A program made the position numbers and the translations under genes. From assembly GCA_035525055.1 (NCBI GenBank), contig DATLEZ010000059.1:1-17667 (forward strand): a DNA stretch of 17,667 nucleotides. The letters run 5' to 3'. Source of the stretch: DATEEG01 sp035525055 (GTDB lineage: Bacteria; Actinomycetota; Acidimicrobiia; Spongiisociales; ZC4RG35). The notes beneath the pieces are model-generated. The model made no database searches, was not told the origin of the DNA, and worked only from the letters and a program-made list of their open reading frames with translations. Shown in pieces: positions 7,591 to 14,395 of this stretch; the first letter of the stretch is position 1, and every line of letters begins with the position of its first letter.

Positions 7591-8510
7591 GCCGGGTTCT
7601 CGTTTTCGTCGAGCACGACGACGGCCTCGTGACCGAGACCTCGCTGCAGGCTCTCACGATCGCCGGTGCGATTGGCGAAGTCGAAGCGGTCTCGGTCGGC
7701 GCCTCGGGAACCGGCGGGTGGCAGATCGAGCACCCGATGCTCACGGACTACGCCCCCGCTGCCATCGCCGAAGCCCTTGCCCAGCTGGTGGGAGCCGAGA
7801 TGCCGGCTGCGGTATTGGCGGCAGGGACAGAACGAGGAAACGAGGTCATGGCCCACCTCGCCGCTTTGTTGGATCTCCCCCTTGCCGCCAACGTCACCCG
7901 GGTCGTTCCTAGCGGAGACGGCTGGAATCTGACTCGGGTTCGATGGGGCGGCAGCCTCCTTGAGGAGTCCACGCTCACGGCCCTCGTCAAACTGGCCACT
8001 GTTGCGCTCCACTCTGTCGAGGCGACACCGCATCAGGCTGCCTCGAGTGTGACCGTCTTCACCCCCGAACTAACCGATGCCCACGTCATGACCAGAGTCA
8101 TCGAACGAGTCACCTTGACCGAAGGAATCACTCTCACCACCGCCCCCGTGGTCGTTAGCGGAGGCCGCGGCGTCGGGTCACCGGAGGGTTTCGGCGTGCT
8201 GGAGGAATTGGCTGGCCTAATCGGTGGCGCCGTCGGCTGCTCGCGGGTGGTCACCAACAGTGGTTGGCGGCCCCACTCTGACCAGGTCGGGCAGACCGGA
8301 ACGAGGGTGGCGCCCAACCTCTACATCGCTTGCGGAATCTCTGGAGCGATCCAGCATTGGGTCGGAATGATGGCGTCGAAGAACGTGCTCGCCATCAACA
8401 CCGACGCCGAAGCCCCGATGGTGACAAAGGCCGACTACGCGGTGATCGGCGACCTCCACCCCATCCTCAACGCCATCGTGACCGAGGTGAAGCGGCGCAA
8501 GGGTCTGTGA
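7587..8510 (+). CDS. etfA: Electron transfer flavoprotein, alpha subunit
   Basis: FAD-carrying partner of EtfB. The 307-residue protein starts at GTG 7587, overlapping the etfB stop by 4 bp, and no in-frame ATG is better placed. The N-terminal domain resembles EtfB (RVLVFVEHDDG at the start). The C-terminal FAD domain is well conserved: SGGRGVGSPEGF, GAVGCSRVVTNSGWRP, QVGQTGTRVAPNLYIACGIS followed by GAIQHWVGM, and AINTDAEAPMVTKADYAVIGDL near the end. All the usual FAD-contact motifs are present, so it should be functional. Its stop codon lies inside a repeat (CTGTGAAGGTTT) that recurs around the neighbouring pseudogene. Confidence 0.95.
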   Translation: MSRVLVFVEHDDGLVTETSLQALTIAGAIGEVEAVSVGASGTGGWQIEHPMLTDYAPAAIAEALAQLVGAEMPAAVLAAGTERGNEVMAHLAALLDLPLAANVTRVVPSGDGWNLTRVRWGGSLLEESTLTALVKLATVALHSVEATPHQAASSVTVFTPELTDAHVMTRVIERVTLTEGITLTTAPVVVSGGRGVGSPEGFGVLEELAGLIGGAVGCSRVVTNSGWRPHSDQVGQTGTRVAPNLYIACGISGAIQHWVGMMASKNVLAINTDAEAPMVTKADYAVIGDLHPILNAIVTEVKRRKGL

Positions 8511-8523
8511 AGGTTTTAGCACC
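8505..8523 (+). repeat. Left copy of the 19-bp inverted repeat bracketing the broken gene
   Basis: CTGTGAAGGTTTTAGCACC. Its reverse complement recurs at 9790-9808 with 17 of 19 positions identical. The copy includes the last codon and the stop of etfA. Confidence 0.6.
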
Positions 8524-8546
8524 GTAGAGGGTGGGAAATCCTGCAC
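8507..8546 (+). repeat. Imperfect hairpin of the GTGAAGGTTT family after etfA
   Basis: GTGAAGGTTTTAGCACC pairs imperfectly (13 of 17 positions) with the following GGGTGGGAAATCCTGCAC region across a short loop. It begins inside the etfA stop region. A further degenerate copy of the arm (GTGAAGATTTAC) lies at 8570-8581. It may act as a transcription end for etfBA, but no T-run follows. Confidence 0.45.
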
Positions 8547-8724
8547 GGACCAGGCTCTGTATGGGTCGTGTGAAGATTTACTGACCTGGTGTGCCCGTCA
8601 GCGCGTTGCAGGACGCCTCCCGTCGCCGGCAAGGACCGAGTCCACCTGTTTGAGAGATTGTTTTCGTCCCGATCTCCGGCCCGCCCGAGCCAGCCGACAC
8701 GGGCAGCTTGGGAAGGAAGTCATC

Positions 8725-9737
8725 ATGACCCCATTGCCGGATCGCCCCGATCTGGATCAACTTCGCACCCGGGCCAAGGAGCTGAAACGCGCCTTGGCGG
8801 CCGGGGATCAAGCGGCCCTAGATCGAGTGCTGGCGTCACACCCCAAGTACGTCGGGCGCCCGGCGGAACGGCTCGGACAGGTGGGTCTGACGCTGCGTGA
8901 CGCCCGGGTGACCATCGCCCGTGAGCTCGGCTTCGAGTCGTGGAAAGCACTGCTGGCGGAGGTGGAAGGCCCAACGGTCAGAAGATGGAGTCCATCTGCC
9001 GACTACGCGCTTGTCAACCGCGCATTTCGGGAGATGAAAGAACTGGAAACGGGTTACTGCACCGTCGACCATTTCCTGCTGGCGCTGCTCAACCCCGAAC
9101 AGCCCACCATTGCCCTCCGGGTCCTCAACGACCTGGGTGTCGCGTACGAACTAGTGGCGGAGAAATCAAAGAGTTGGCACCGCCGAACAAAGTAGGGCGG
9201 GCGCTCAACACCGGCCTTCCACCTAGCGCAGGGATGGGCCCAAGGCATCGCCGTTGGCCTCGGTTCTGCCGACGTCACCGATGAGATCGCCCTTCTGGCG
9301 CTGGCCTACGGCATCATCGGTGACGGCTCGTCTCTGGGCGCCTTCGAGCTCCAGGCCGACGAAGTCGTCGAGCAACTAAGGCGTCATGGCGTCGCCGTCC
9401 CCTCGGTCGCCCCGCCGATCTCCACGCAGGTGATCGGGCCATACGGACCATGGGTCTACTGCCTCCAGGAGGACCTGTCCAAGGTCACACAGGCGATCAT
9501 CGAGATGTACCCGACAGGGCAGGCTCTCTGGGGCATGAACAAATCGAAGTGGAAGAGGGGTTGCTGGTGGGTCCACGGAGAAGCACGATCCCGATGGAGG
9601 AGATCGTCCGCAAGGCGCTGAGAGGAAAGTCGAGGGACTTCATCGAGGTGCTTCCCTTCAAGGAAGGCCTGGAACTGGAGAACGCGGATGCTCCTCGTCG
9701 TTACCGGGATCGGCCTCCCGCAGAAACGGGGCAATAA
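8725..9737 (+). pseudogene. Broken gene: ankyrin-type N-terminus plus Clp_N-like repeats
   Basis: ATG 8725 (behind GGAAGGAAG) opens 156 residues ending at a TAG (9193-9195). Residues 8-75 (DLDQLRTRAKELKRALAAGD, then LTLRDARVTIARELGFESWK) are the leader seen before ankyrin repeats in many Actinobacteria. Residues 95-145 (SADYALVNRAFREMKE, TVDHFLLALL, ALRVLNDLGV) resemble a Clp N-terminal repeat. In the same frame after the TAG, the reading FHLAQGWAQGIAVGLGSADV, then DEIALLALAYG and VVEQLRRHGVAVP, looks like a second Clp_N half. Near 9570-9590 sense shifts to another frame (IPMEEIVRKALRGKSRDFIE), ending at TAA 9735-9737. At least one nonsense and one frameshift change are therefore present. The first 156 residues might still be made. 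The product would probably have been a substrate-binding or regulatory protein. Confidence 0.6.
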
Positions 9738-9767
9738 CCTTCACACGAGACCAACGAAGCCCGAACC

Positions 9768-9806
9768 GTGAAGGTTTCCGCACCGGTCAGGTGCGTAAAC
9801 CTTCAC
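9768..9806. repeat. Strong hairpin of the GTGAAGGTTT family downstream of clpP
   Basis: GTGAAGGTTT (9768-9777) pairs with AAACCTTCAC (9797-9806). Inside it, CGCACC (9779-9784) pairs with GGTGCG (9790-9795) around a five-base loop, with one C/T mismatch between the two stems. The result is a 16-bp near-perfect stem. A further inverted copy, AACCTTCAC, lies at 9736-9744 beside the pseudogene stop. No T-run follows in either direction. It may still end the clpP transcript. Confidence 0.7.
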
Positions 9807-9808
9807 AG
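9790..9808 (-). repeat. Right copy of the 19-bp inverted repeat bracketing the broken gene
   Basis: Read on the minus strand this is CTGTGAAGGTTTACGCACC, which differs from the copy at 8505-8523 only at two positions (AC for TA). The segment between the outer ends is about 1.3 kb and contains just the broken Clp_N-like gene. Confidence 0.6.
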
Positions 9809-9837
9809 ATCTGGCCTTCACAGATCTGGCCTTCACA
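9801..9837. repeat. 15-bp direct repeat overlapping the clpP stop
   Basis: CTTCACAGATCTGGC occurs at 9801-9815 and 9816-9830 and begins a third time (CTTCACAG) at 9831. Read from clpP this gives CTG TGA AGG CCA GAT in phase, so the real stop is followed by two more in-frame TGA codons 15 bp apart. Confidence 0.8.
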
Positions 9838-10459
9838 GCTCTTCGTTCAGACGACTGGTCAGGCCTGTCGGCACACGGCTCGGGGAGAGGATGCCGTCGG
9901 CCAATCCGTAGGCGACCGCATCTTCGGCCGCCAGCCAGTGGTCGCGGTCGGTGTCCTTCCGGATCTGTTCGATCGACTGCCCCGAGTGCTGGGCGAGAAT
10001 TGCCACCATCTGTTCGCGCTGGCGGATGATCTCGCGGGCATGGATCTCGAGGTCGCTCGCCTGGCCTTCGATCCCACCCACAACATGCGGTTGATGGATC
10101 AGGACCCGGGCGTGAGGCAGCACCATCCTCTTGCCTGGTGCACCCGAAGCGAGGATCACCGCCGCAGCCGAGGCCGCCAGGCCGATGCAGGTCGTCGCCA
10201 CCTCGGGCTGCAGGCATTGCATGGTGTCGTAAATCGCCATCATCGACGAGGCCTCGCCACCGGGAGAATTGATATAGAGGTGGACATCCTTTTCGGGATC
10301 ATCGCTTTCGAGGTGGAGCAACTGCGCGACGATCAGGTTGGCTACGTCGGCGTCGATGGGACGGCCGAGAAACACGATGCGCTGGCCCAGGAGCTGGGAG
10401 TAAATGTCGAACGCTCTCTCCCCCCGGGCAGTCTGTTCGATGACTGTTGGAATCAACAT
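9833..10459 (-). CDS. clpP: ATP-dependent Clp protease proteolytic subunit
   Basis: Serine peptidase of family S14, which assembles into the barrel that degrades substrates unfolded by ClpX or ClpC. It has 208 residues, normal length. The ClpP fold is clear: QRIVFLGRPIDADVANLIVA, YINSPGGEASSMMAIYDTM, nucleophile Ser97 in GLAASAAAVILASG, His122 in VLIHQPH, and the catalytic Asp in the DTDRDHW segment near 170. The AASAAAV form, in place of AASMGA, is seen in actinobacterial ClpP paralogues. The start has AAAGGAGG upstream. No clpX or second clpP is adjacent. It is divergent from the SRPBCC/ArsR pair, with paired dyads between them, so ArsR-controlled expression of this copy is plausible. Confidence 0.95.
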   Translation of the reverse strand: MLIPTVIEQTARGERAFDIYSQLLGQRIVFLGRPIDADVANLIVAQLLHLESDDPEKDVHLYINSPGGEASSMMAIYDTMQCLQPEVATTCIGLAASAAAVILASGAPGKRMVLPHARVLIHQPHVVGGIEGQASDLEIHAREIIRQREQMVAILAQHSGQSIEQIRKDTDRDHWLAAEDAVAYGLADGILSPSRVPTGLTSRLNEEL

Positions 10460-10474
10460 GACTCAGCCTCCTTT

Positions 10475-10490
10475 GCAACCGTTCAGTTGC
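10475..10490. promoter_or_regulatory. Operator-like dyad 1 (GCAAC-N6-GTTGC)
   Basis: GCAACCGTTCAGTTGC has 5-bp inverted arms. Together with the near-identical dyad 37 bp away (10512-10527) it flanks the odd palindrome CTAGATTCTAG/CTAGAATCTAG at 10492-10502. It sits 16 bp upstream of the clpP start, a position where binding would block clpP transcription or initiation. Confidence 0.55.
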
Positions 10491-10511
10491 ACTAGAATCT
10501 AGCACAGACCA

Positions 10512-10527
10512 GCAACCGGCAAGTTGC
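10512..10527. promoter_or_regulatory. Operator-like dyad 2 (GCAAC-N6-GTTGC)
   Basis: GCAACCGGCAAGTTGC shares both arms and the spacing of dyad 1, with three differences in the spacer. It ends 16 bp before the SRPBCC start at 10544, mirroring the distance of dyad 1 from clpP. The symmetric placement suggests one regulator, most simply the ArsR protein encoded at 10925, controlling both directions. Promoter boxes are not clear: TAGATT (minus, 10496-10501) and TATGAT (plus, 10529-10534) are possible -10 elements. Confidence 0.55.
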
Positions 10528-10543
10528 GTATGATGGAGGGACC

Positions 10544-10921
10544 ATGAACCAGACACGGCGCGAAGAAAGCCCGGAATTACCCCGCGTCGAGCGAACCGTC
10601 GAGCTCGGAGTCCCGGCCACCGAGCTCTGGCAGCATCTGGTCGACGGCGAGCTCGCTTCGTTCTGGATGGGGGGTGTCATGACGATCGAACCGCGCCTGA
10701 ATGGCCGAGTCCTGCTTCACGCCGATGACGCCGCGATCGTGTTCGGGACGGTCGAGGAGTTGGTCGTCGGCGAATCGATCACCTGGACGTGGCGAACTCG
10801 CGATGGCGAACCGACCCAGGTGTCCATAATCGTCGAACCCGCCGCGGAGGGAAGCGTCCTGAGAGTGACCGAGCAGCTGATCCCCTACGAGATCATCCAC
10901 GTCCCCACCTCGCTCGGGTGA
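10544..10921 (+). CDS. SRPBCC (AHSA1/START-like) domain protein
   Basis: A 125-residue protein of the activator-of-Hsp90-ATPase-1-like SRPBCC group, with a hydrophobic ligand-binding fold. The N-terminus has VERTVELGVPATELWQHLVD, typical of the first strand and helix. FWMGGVMTIEPRLNGRVLL follows, then FGTVEELVVGESITWTWR and a C-terminal VLRVTEQLIP strand. The family usually has about 140-160 residues, so the last helix is shortened. GGAGGG lies six bases before the ATG. It is followed after only three bases by the ArsR gene. Such pairs, in which the ArsR protein controls the SRPBCC partner, are common, though the regulator more often comes first. Ligand and role are unknown. Confidence 0.8.
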   Translation: MNQTRREESPELPRVERTVELGVPATELWQHLVDGELASFWMGGVMTIEPRLNGRVLLHADDAAIVFGTVEELVVGESITWTWRTRDGEPTQVSIIVEPAAEGSVLRVTEQLIPYEIIHVPTSLG

Positions 10922-10924
10922 ACC

Positions 10925-11221
10925 ATGGATGTCTTTGCCGCCCTTGGTGATCCCACCCGGCGCGAGGTTCTTCGCCGAGTCGCCGGTGGCCCCACCACCG
11001 CCACCGAGCTCGCCCTGCAGATGCCGATCAGCCGGCAAGCCGTGAGCAAACATCTCTCGGCCCTCGATGAGGCTGGCCTCGTCGAGCGAACCGTGTCCGG
11101 CCGGGAGGTGCGTTACTCGCTCCGAGCGGAGCCACTCTCTGACGTTGTCGGCTGGGTCAATGAAGTCGGCGATGCCTGGGATCAGAGACTCGCCAAGCTC
11201 AAGTCAAGGCTCGATCGTTAG
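10925..11221 (+). CDS. ArsR/SmtB-family winged-helix regulator
   Basis: A 98-residue DNA-binding protein. It opens with MDVFAALGDPTRREVLRRVA, the standard ArsR first helix. The helix-turn-helix TATELALQMPISRQAVSKHL lies near 25-45, followed by the wing region LVERTVSGREVRYSLRAEPL and a C-terminal WDQRLAKLKSRLD helix. No metal-binding CXCC-type motif is seen, so it is of the non-metal class typically found beside SRPBCC genes. It starts three bases after the SRPBCC stop, so the two are co-transcribed. Autoregulation through the dyads at 10475-10527 is inferred. Their spacing would also place clpP under its control. Confidence 0.9.
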   Translation: MDVFAALGDPTRREVLRRVAGGPTTATELALQMPISRQAVSKHLSALDEAGLVERTVSGREVRYSLRAEPLSDVVGWVNEVGDAWDQRLAKLKSRLDR

Positions 11222-11320
11222 AGCTGCCTTGCATTTGTCGACACGCCGTCAGAATGCCAAACTGCCGCCAACATCGGCGGTGCATCACCACACCTGATGG
11301 GGTTGGAACAGATAAATACC

Positions 11321-11357
11321 GGGGCGGGGCACGAACAATGCCCCGCCTCTTTCTTTT
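11321..11357 (+). terminator. Rho-independent terminator after the ArsR gene
   Basis: GGGGCGGGGCA (11321-11331) pairs with TGCCCCGCCTC (11339-11349), an 11-bp stem with one G-T pair and a seven-base loop. TTTCTTTT follows at 11350-11357. It ends the SRPBCC-ArsR transcript. As it lies seven bases beyond the SDR stop, it may also work in the other direction, though less well for lack of a T-run there. Confidence 0.8.
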
Positions 11358-11364
11358 CCGATTG

Positions 11365-12195
11365 CTACCAGAGGGATCCGGCCGAGACCCGCAGATCCTC
11401 CATGGTGATTCCCTGAGCACCGTCGCTGCAGAGGAACAGAGCCAGAGCACCTATCTCGGTGGGTGAGATGAGGCGGCCCTGAGGATTCGACTTCTTCACG
11501 TCGGCGATGTACTCGTCTCCGGTGCGGTGCTCCTGCTTCTCGGCGATGTCGGACATCCATTCGCGGCCGAACGAGGTGTCGACCCAGGTCGGGCTGAGGG
11601 CGTTGCAGGTAACCCCGTGCGGCGCGCCTTCCAAGGCAACGCAGCGGGTCAGGCCGACGACGCCCGCCTTGGATGCGCAGTAGGCACCGGAGGTAACGGC
11701 TCCAACTGTGGCGGCGGTTGAGGCAATGTTGATGATCCGGCCCCACTTCCGCTCGATCATCCCGGGCAAGACCCGCTTGATGGCCCGGTAGGTTCCAGTG
11801 AGATTGACCTCGATCACCTTGTCCCAGAGTGCATCGGAGTGCCCGCTGATCACGCTCTCGGCGGTTATCCCGGCGGCGTTGGCGAGCACATCGACCTTTC
11901 CGAAACGATCAACGGACGCCTGAAAGAATTGTTCGACGGAGTCGTTGGACGTGACGTCGAGATTCAATGCGAGGCAGCGAACTCCTTCAGCCTCTATCAA
12001 CGAGCAGGCGTGGTCCATCTGCTCCTGACCTGGCATATGGACGACCTCACCCTCGGCCTGCTTGCCCCCGGCCAGGAGAGAGCCGATGGCGACATCCGCA
12101 CCGGCCGAGGCAAAAGCCACGGCCATTGCCAGACCCATGCCCGAAGCTCCACCCGTAACCATCGCGGTCCTACCCGCCAGAAACTGATCCGCCAC
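11365..12195 (-). CDS. Short-chain dehydrogenase/reductase (SDR)
   Basis: Classical NAD(P)-dependent SDR of 276 residues. It has TGGASGMG (14-21), Asp80 in LNLDVTSND, NAAG (106-109), Asn131, Ser159 in NIASTAA and the YxxxK pair Tyr172/Lys176, so the active site is complete. An unusual stretch after strand 2 (near 39-62, GSLLAGGKQAEGEVVHMPG) replaces the common cofactor-specificity turn. The start is GTG 12195 with AAAGG about ten bases upstream. It follows the ABC permease on the same strand, separated by an aldehyde-dehydrogenase relic, so it may once have worked with that enzyme on an alcohol/aldehyde intermediate. The substrate is not recognisable. 3-hydroxybutyrate-dehydrogenase-like and FabG-like members look similar. 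Confidence 0.9.
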   Translation of the reverse strand: MADQFLAGRTAMVTGGASGMGLAMAVAFASAGADVAIGSLLAGGKQAEGEVVHMPGQEQMDHACSLIEAEGVRCLALNLDVTSNDSVEQFFQASVDRFGKVDVLANAAGITAESVISGHSDALWDKVIEVNLTGTYRAIKRVLPGMIERKWGRIINIASTAATVGAVTSGAYCASKAGVVGLTRCVALEGAPHGVTCNALSPTWVDTSFGREWMSDIAEKQEHRTGDEYIADVKKSNPQGRLISPTEIGALALFLCSDGAQGITMEDLRVSAGSLW

Positions 12196-12262
12196 GATCT
12201 ATCGCCTTTCGCTGTTCGTTCGGCAGGGTCGAATGCCCATTAGGGCCTTGGGATGGCCCGCC

Positions 12263-12365
12263 CTAGTACGGAGCCTCGACGTCTCCCATTTCGACATACA
12301 CGCTCTTGACCTAGGTGTAATGGTTGATGGTTATGAGGCTGTTCTCACGTCGCTCGAGCAATGCC
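12263..12365 (-). pseudogene. Relic of an aldehyde dehydrogenase C-terminus
   Basis: On the minus strand this stretch reads GIAR, a 7-base disturbance, then ENSLITINHYT, a TAG (12311-12313), VKSVYVEMGDVEAPY and a final TAG (12263-12265). NHYTQVKSVYVxxGD is the typical tail of betaine-aldehyde-dehydrogenase-like ALDHs, so the internal TAG most simply replaces a CAG (Gln). Upstream of GIAR the expected ESG motif and all catalytic parts are missing. It is therefore a decayed remnant of about 30 codons. The remaining parts of the 12196-12457 gap hold nothing else that I recognise. Confidence 0.65.
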
Positions 12366-12457
12366 ATGGCCCGGAACGGTACTAGGAGCAAATACCTTCA
12401 ATCCGAAGGCTATTTCCGGCGGAAACCGCCGCCTATAACCTTTAGGTTCGCAGTTTT

Positions 12458-14395
12458 CTAGTGGCCCGAGGGGGGCTGGAGTCGTGCGGCCCAGGCTTGG
12501 GTGAGGCGGTCCAGGATGATCGCCATCACCACGATCGCCAGTCCCACCTCGAAACCGAGGCCGGTATTGCTGGTGGTGACGGCTCGGACAGTCTCGAACC
12601 CGAGCGCTCCTCCCCCGACCAGTCCGGCGATGATCACCATCGCCAGCACCATCATGATCACCTGGTTCACGCCCGCCATGATGGTCGGAGCGGCGAGCGG
12701 GATCCGAACCCCGAACATGGTTTGGCGTTTTGTGGCGCCGAACGTCTGTGATGCCTCGACCGACTCCTCCGGCACTTGCTTGATTCCCAGTGCCGTAATT
12801 CTGATCCCGGGGACGATGGCGTATAGCACCGAGGCGATGAGTCCTGGGACCTGCCCCACTGTGAACAGGATCACAACCGGAATTATGTAGACGAAGGACG
12901 GAATAGTCTGTAGCGCGTCGAGTACCGGGCCGAGGGCGGCTTCCACCTTGGGCTTGCGACCAGCCCAGATCCCGACCGGAATAGCTATGAGCACCGAGAG
13001 CAGGACCCCCGCCACCACCTGGGTGAGGGTTTGCAGCGAAAGCTCCCACATCCCGATGAAGCCGACCACCATCAAGGCGACGGCCGCGACAATCGCCAAC
13101 TTGATCCCCTTGGCCTTCCAGCACAGCCATGCTGTAAAGAACACCGGCACCGGCCAGGCCAGGGTTATCACCAGGAAGTCCCGTACCGGAATCAGCAGCC
13201 CCGCGACGATGAAGTCGTTGAGAGGGCGGGTGATAAACGAGAGGTTGTCCCGGGCCCAGACCACCACCGAGTCGATTGGATCCAGGACCTCCACCCCCCA
13301 GACGGTCGGAAACCCGCCGGTTCCAATAGCGCGTCCGAGTACCACCAATCCCGCCAAACCGGTAACTGCTCCCAGAATCCAGGGTCTGGCGACTCTCTTG
13401 GTCCGGTCGCTCTCGGCCACAGACCGCCCTAACCGGTCGAGCACCATGGCCACCGCCACGATCGCTAAACCGGCCGCCAACCCCCGCCCAGTTCGGCGTT
13501 TGCTGAGGCCATCCATGACCTCTTGACCAAGGCCACCGGCCCCAAGCAGTGTGGCCAGAACCACGATTCCCAAAGCCATCATGATCGTCTGGTTGACACC
13601 GGTCATGATCGTGGGCGTTGCCATTGGCAGTTGCACCTTGAAGAGCGACTGCCGCTTGGTCGACCCGAACATTTCCGAAGCCTCCACGGCAGGTTTCGGG
13701 ACCCGTCTGATGCCGAGAGTTGTCAGTCGCACTGCCGGAGGAAGGGCATAGATCACAGTGGCGATCGCGGCCGGTACTCGGCCGATTCCAAAGAAGAGCA
13801 GCATGGGGATGAAGTAGACAGGAGCGGGCACAGTCTGCATTGCGTCGAGAATCGGGCGCAACACCGACTCCACTCGGGGTCGGAGCGCCGCCCAGACACC
13901 CAATGGCACCCCGATCGCGACCGATATCAGCACCGCGATCGTCATCAGAGCCAGGGTTTCGATGGTGACTTCCCACAAACCGACAAGGCCGGGATAGGTC
14001 ATTGCAGCCGCTGCTACCAAGCCGGTTTTCCACTTTCCGTTGCGGGCCACCACCACGAACACCAGGATCGGCAGTACGAACCATGGAAGCCACAGCAAGA
14101 AGTCCTCGACGGCCGTCAGAGCCCAGTCGACCGCCGAGGTGATGGGTTGAAAGAAGTTGGTGAACAGCGGGTGAGTGCGTCGGTTGGCCCGGGCCCAGGC
14201 TTGAAACTCATCGATCGGCCCCGAGATGGCAGTGTCCCAGATGGCAGGAAAGGCGTCGGCCCGGGCGAACGCCACTTGCAGGGCTACGACTCCTCCCAAG
14301 AGACTCAGCCAGCCGAGAAACGACCGGCTCCGTAGTCGGCTTCGTTGATCGGCCCGGACCTGAACCGTCGTCGGGGCCTGAAGAGTGTCGGTCAT
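12458..14395 (-). CDS. Glycine betaine/proline-type ABC permease, two fused ProW domains
   Basis: Membrane channel of a quaternary-amine importer. It has 645 residues, about twice the usual ProW/OpuAB size, because two homologous permease domains are joined. Each half begins with a WA.ANRRTHP/WARDNLSFI-type segment and has the transport domain with LQTVPAPVYFIPMLLFFGIG or LQTIPSFVYIIPVVILFTVG. Each half also has the ATPase-contacting EAA loop: EASEMFGSTKRQSLF in half 1 and EASQTFGATKRQTMF in half 2, followed by P.A.PTIM.GVNQ. Each half has several hydrophobic membrane spans. The start overlaps the ATPase stop by ATGA (14392-14395). A fused pair could replace the usual homodimer of permeases. 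No frameshift is seen. Confidence 0.92.
   Translation of the reverse strand: MTDTLQAPTTVQVRADQRSRLRSRSFLGWLSLLGGVVALQVAFARADAFPAIWDTAISGPIDEFQAWARANRRTHPLFTNFFQPITSAVDWALTAVEDFLLWLPWFVLPILVFVVVARNGKWKTGLVAAAAMTYPGLVGLWEVTIETLALMTIAVLISVAIGVPLGVWAALRPRVESVLRPILDAMQTVPAPVYFIPMLLFFGIGRVPAAIATVIYALPPAVRLTTLGIRRVPKPAVEASEMFGSTKRQSLFKVQLPMATPTIMTGVNQTIMMALGIVVLATLLGAGGLGQEVMDGLSKRRTGRGLAAGLAIVAVAMVLDRLGRSVAESDRTKRVARPWILGAVTGLAGLVVLGRAIGTGGFPTVWGVEVLDPIDSVVVWARDNLSFITRPLNDFIVAGLLIPVRDFLVITLAWPVPVFFTAWLCWKAKGIKLAIVAAVALMVVGFIGMWELSLQTLTQVVAGVLLSVLIAIPVGIWAGRKPKVEAALGPVLDALQTIPSFVYIIPVVILFTVGQVPGLIASVLYAIVPGIRITALGIKQVPEESVEASQTFGATKRQTMFGVRIPLAAPTIMAGVNQVIMMVLAMVIIAGLVGGGALGFETVRAVTTSNTGLGFEVGLAIVVMAIILDRLTQAWAARLQPPSGH

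Noticed and set aside
9801..9837. CRISPR-like array
   Set aside because: The repeats are 15 bp and contiguous with no spacers, and no cas genes are near.
9193..12313. TAG read as an amino acid (pyrrolysine or suppressed amber), because two relics are interrupted by TAG
   Set aside because: TAG is the normal stop of the dehydrogenase (6733), the binding protein (16438) and the methyltransferase (17664). The Clp_N-like relic also has a frame change, and the ALDH relic lacks its body.
12345..14093. Long 582-codon minus frame inside the permease gene
   Set aside because: Its composition is the low-information Gly/Arg/Pro type of a shifted high-GC frame. The permease frame has membrane spans and two EAA loops.
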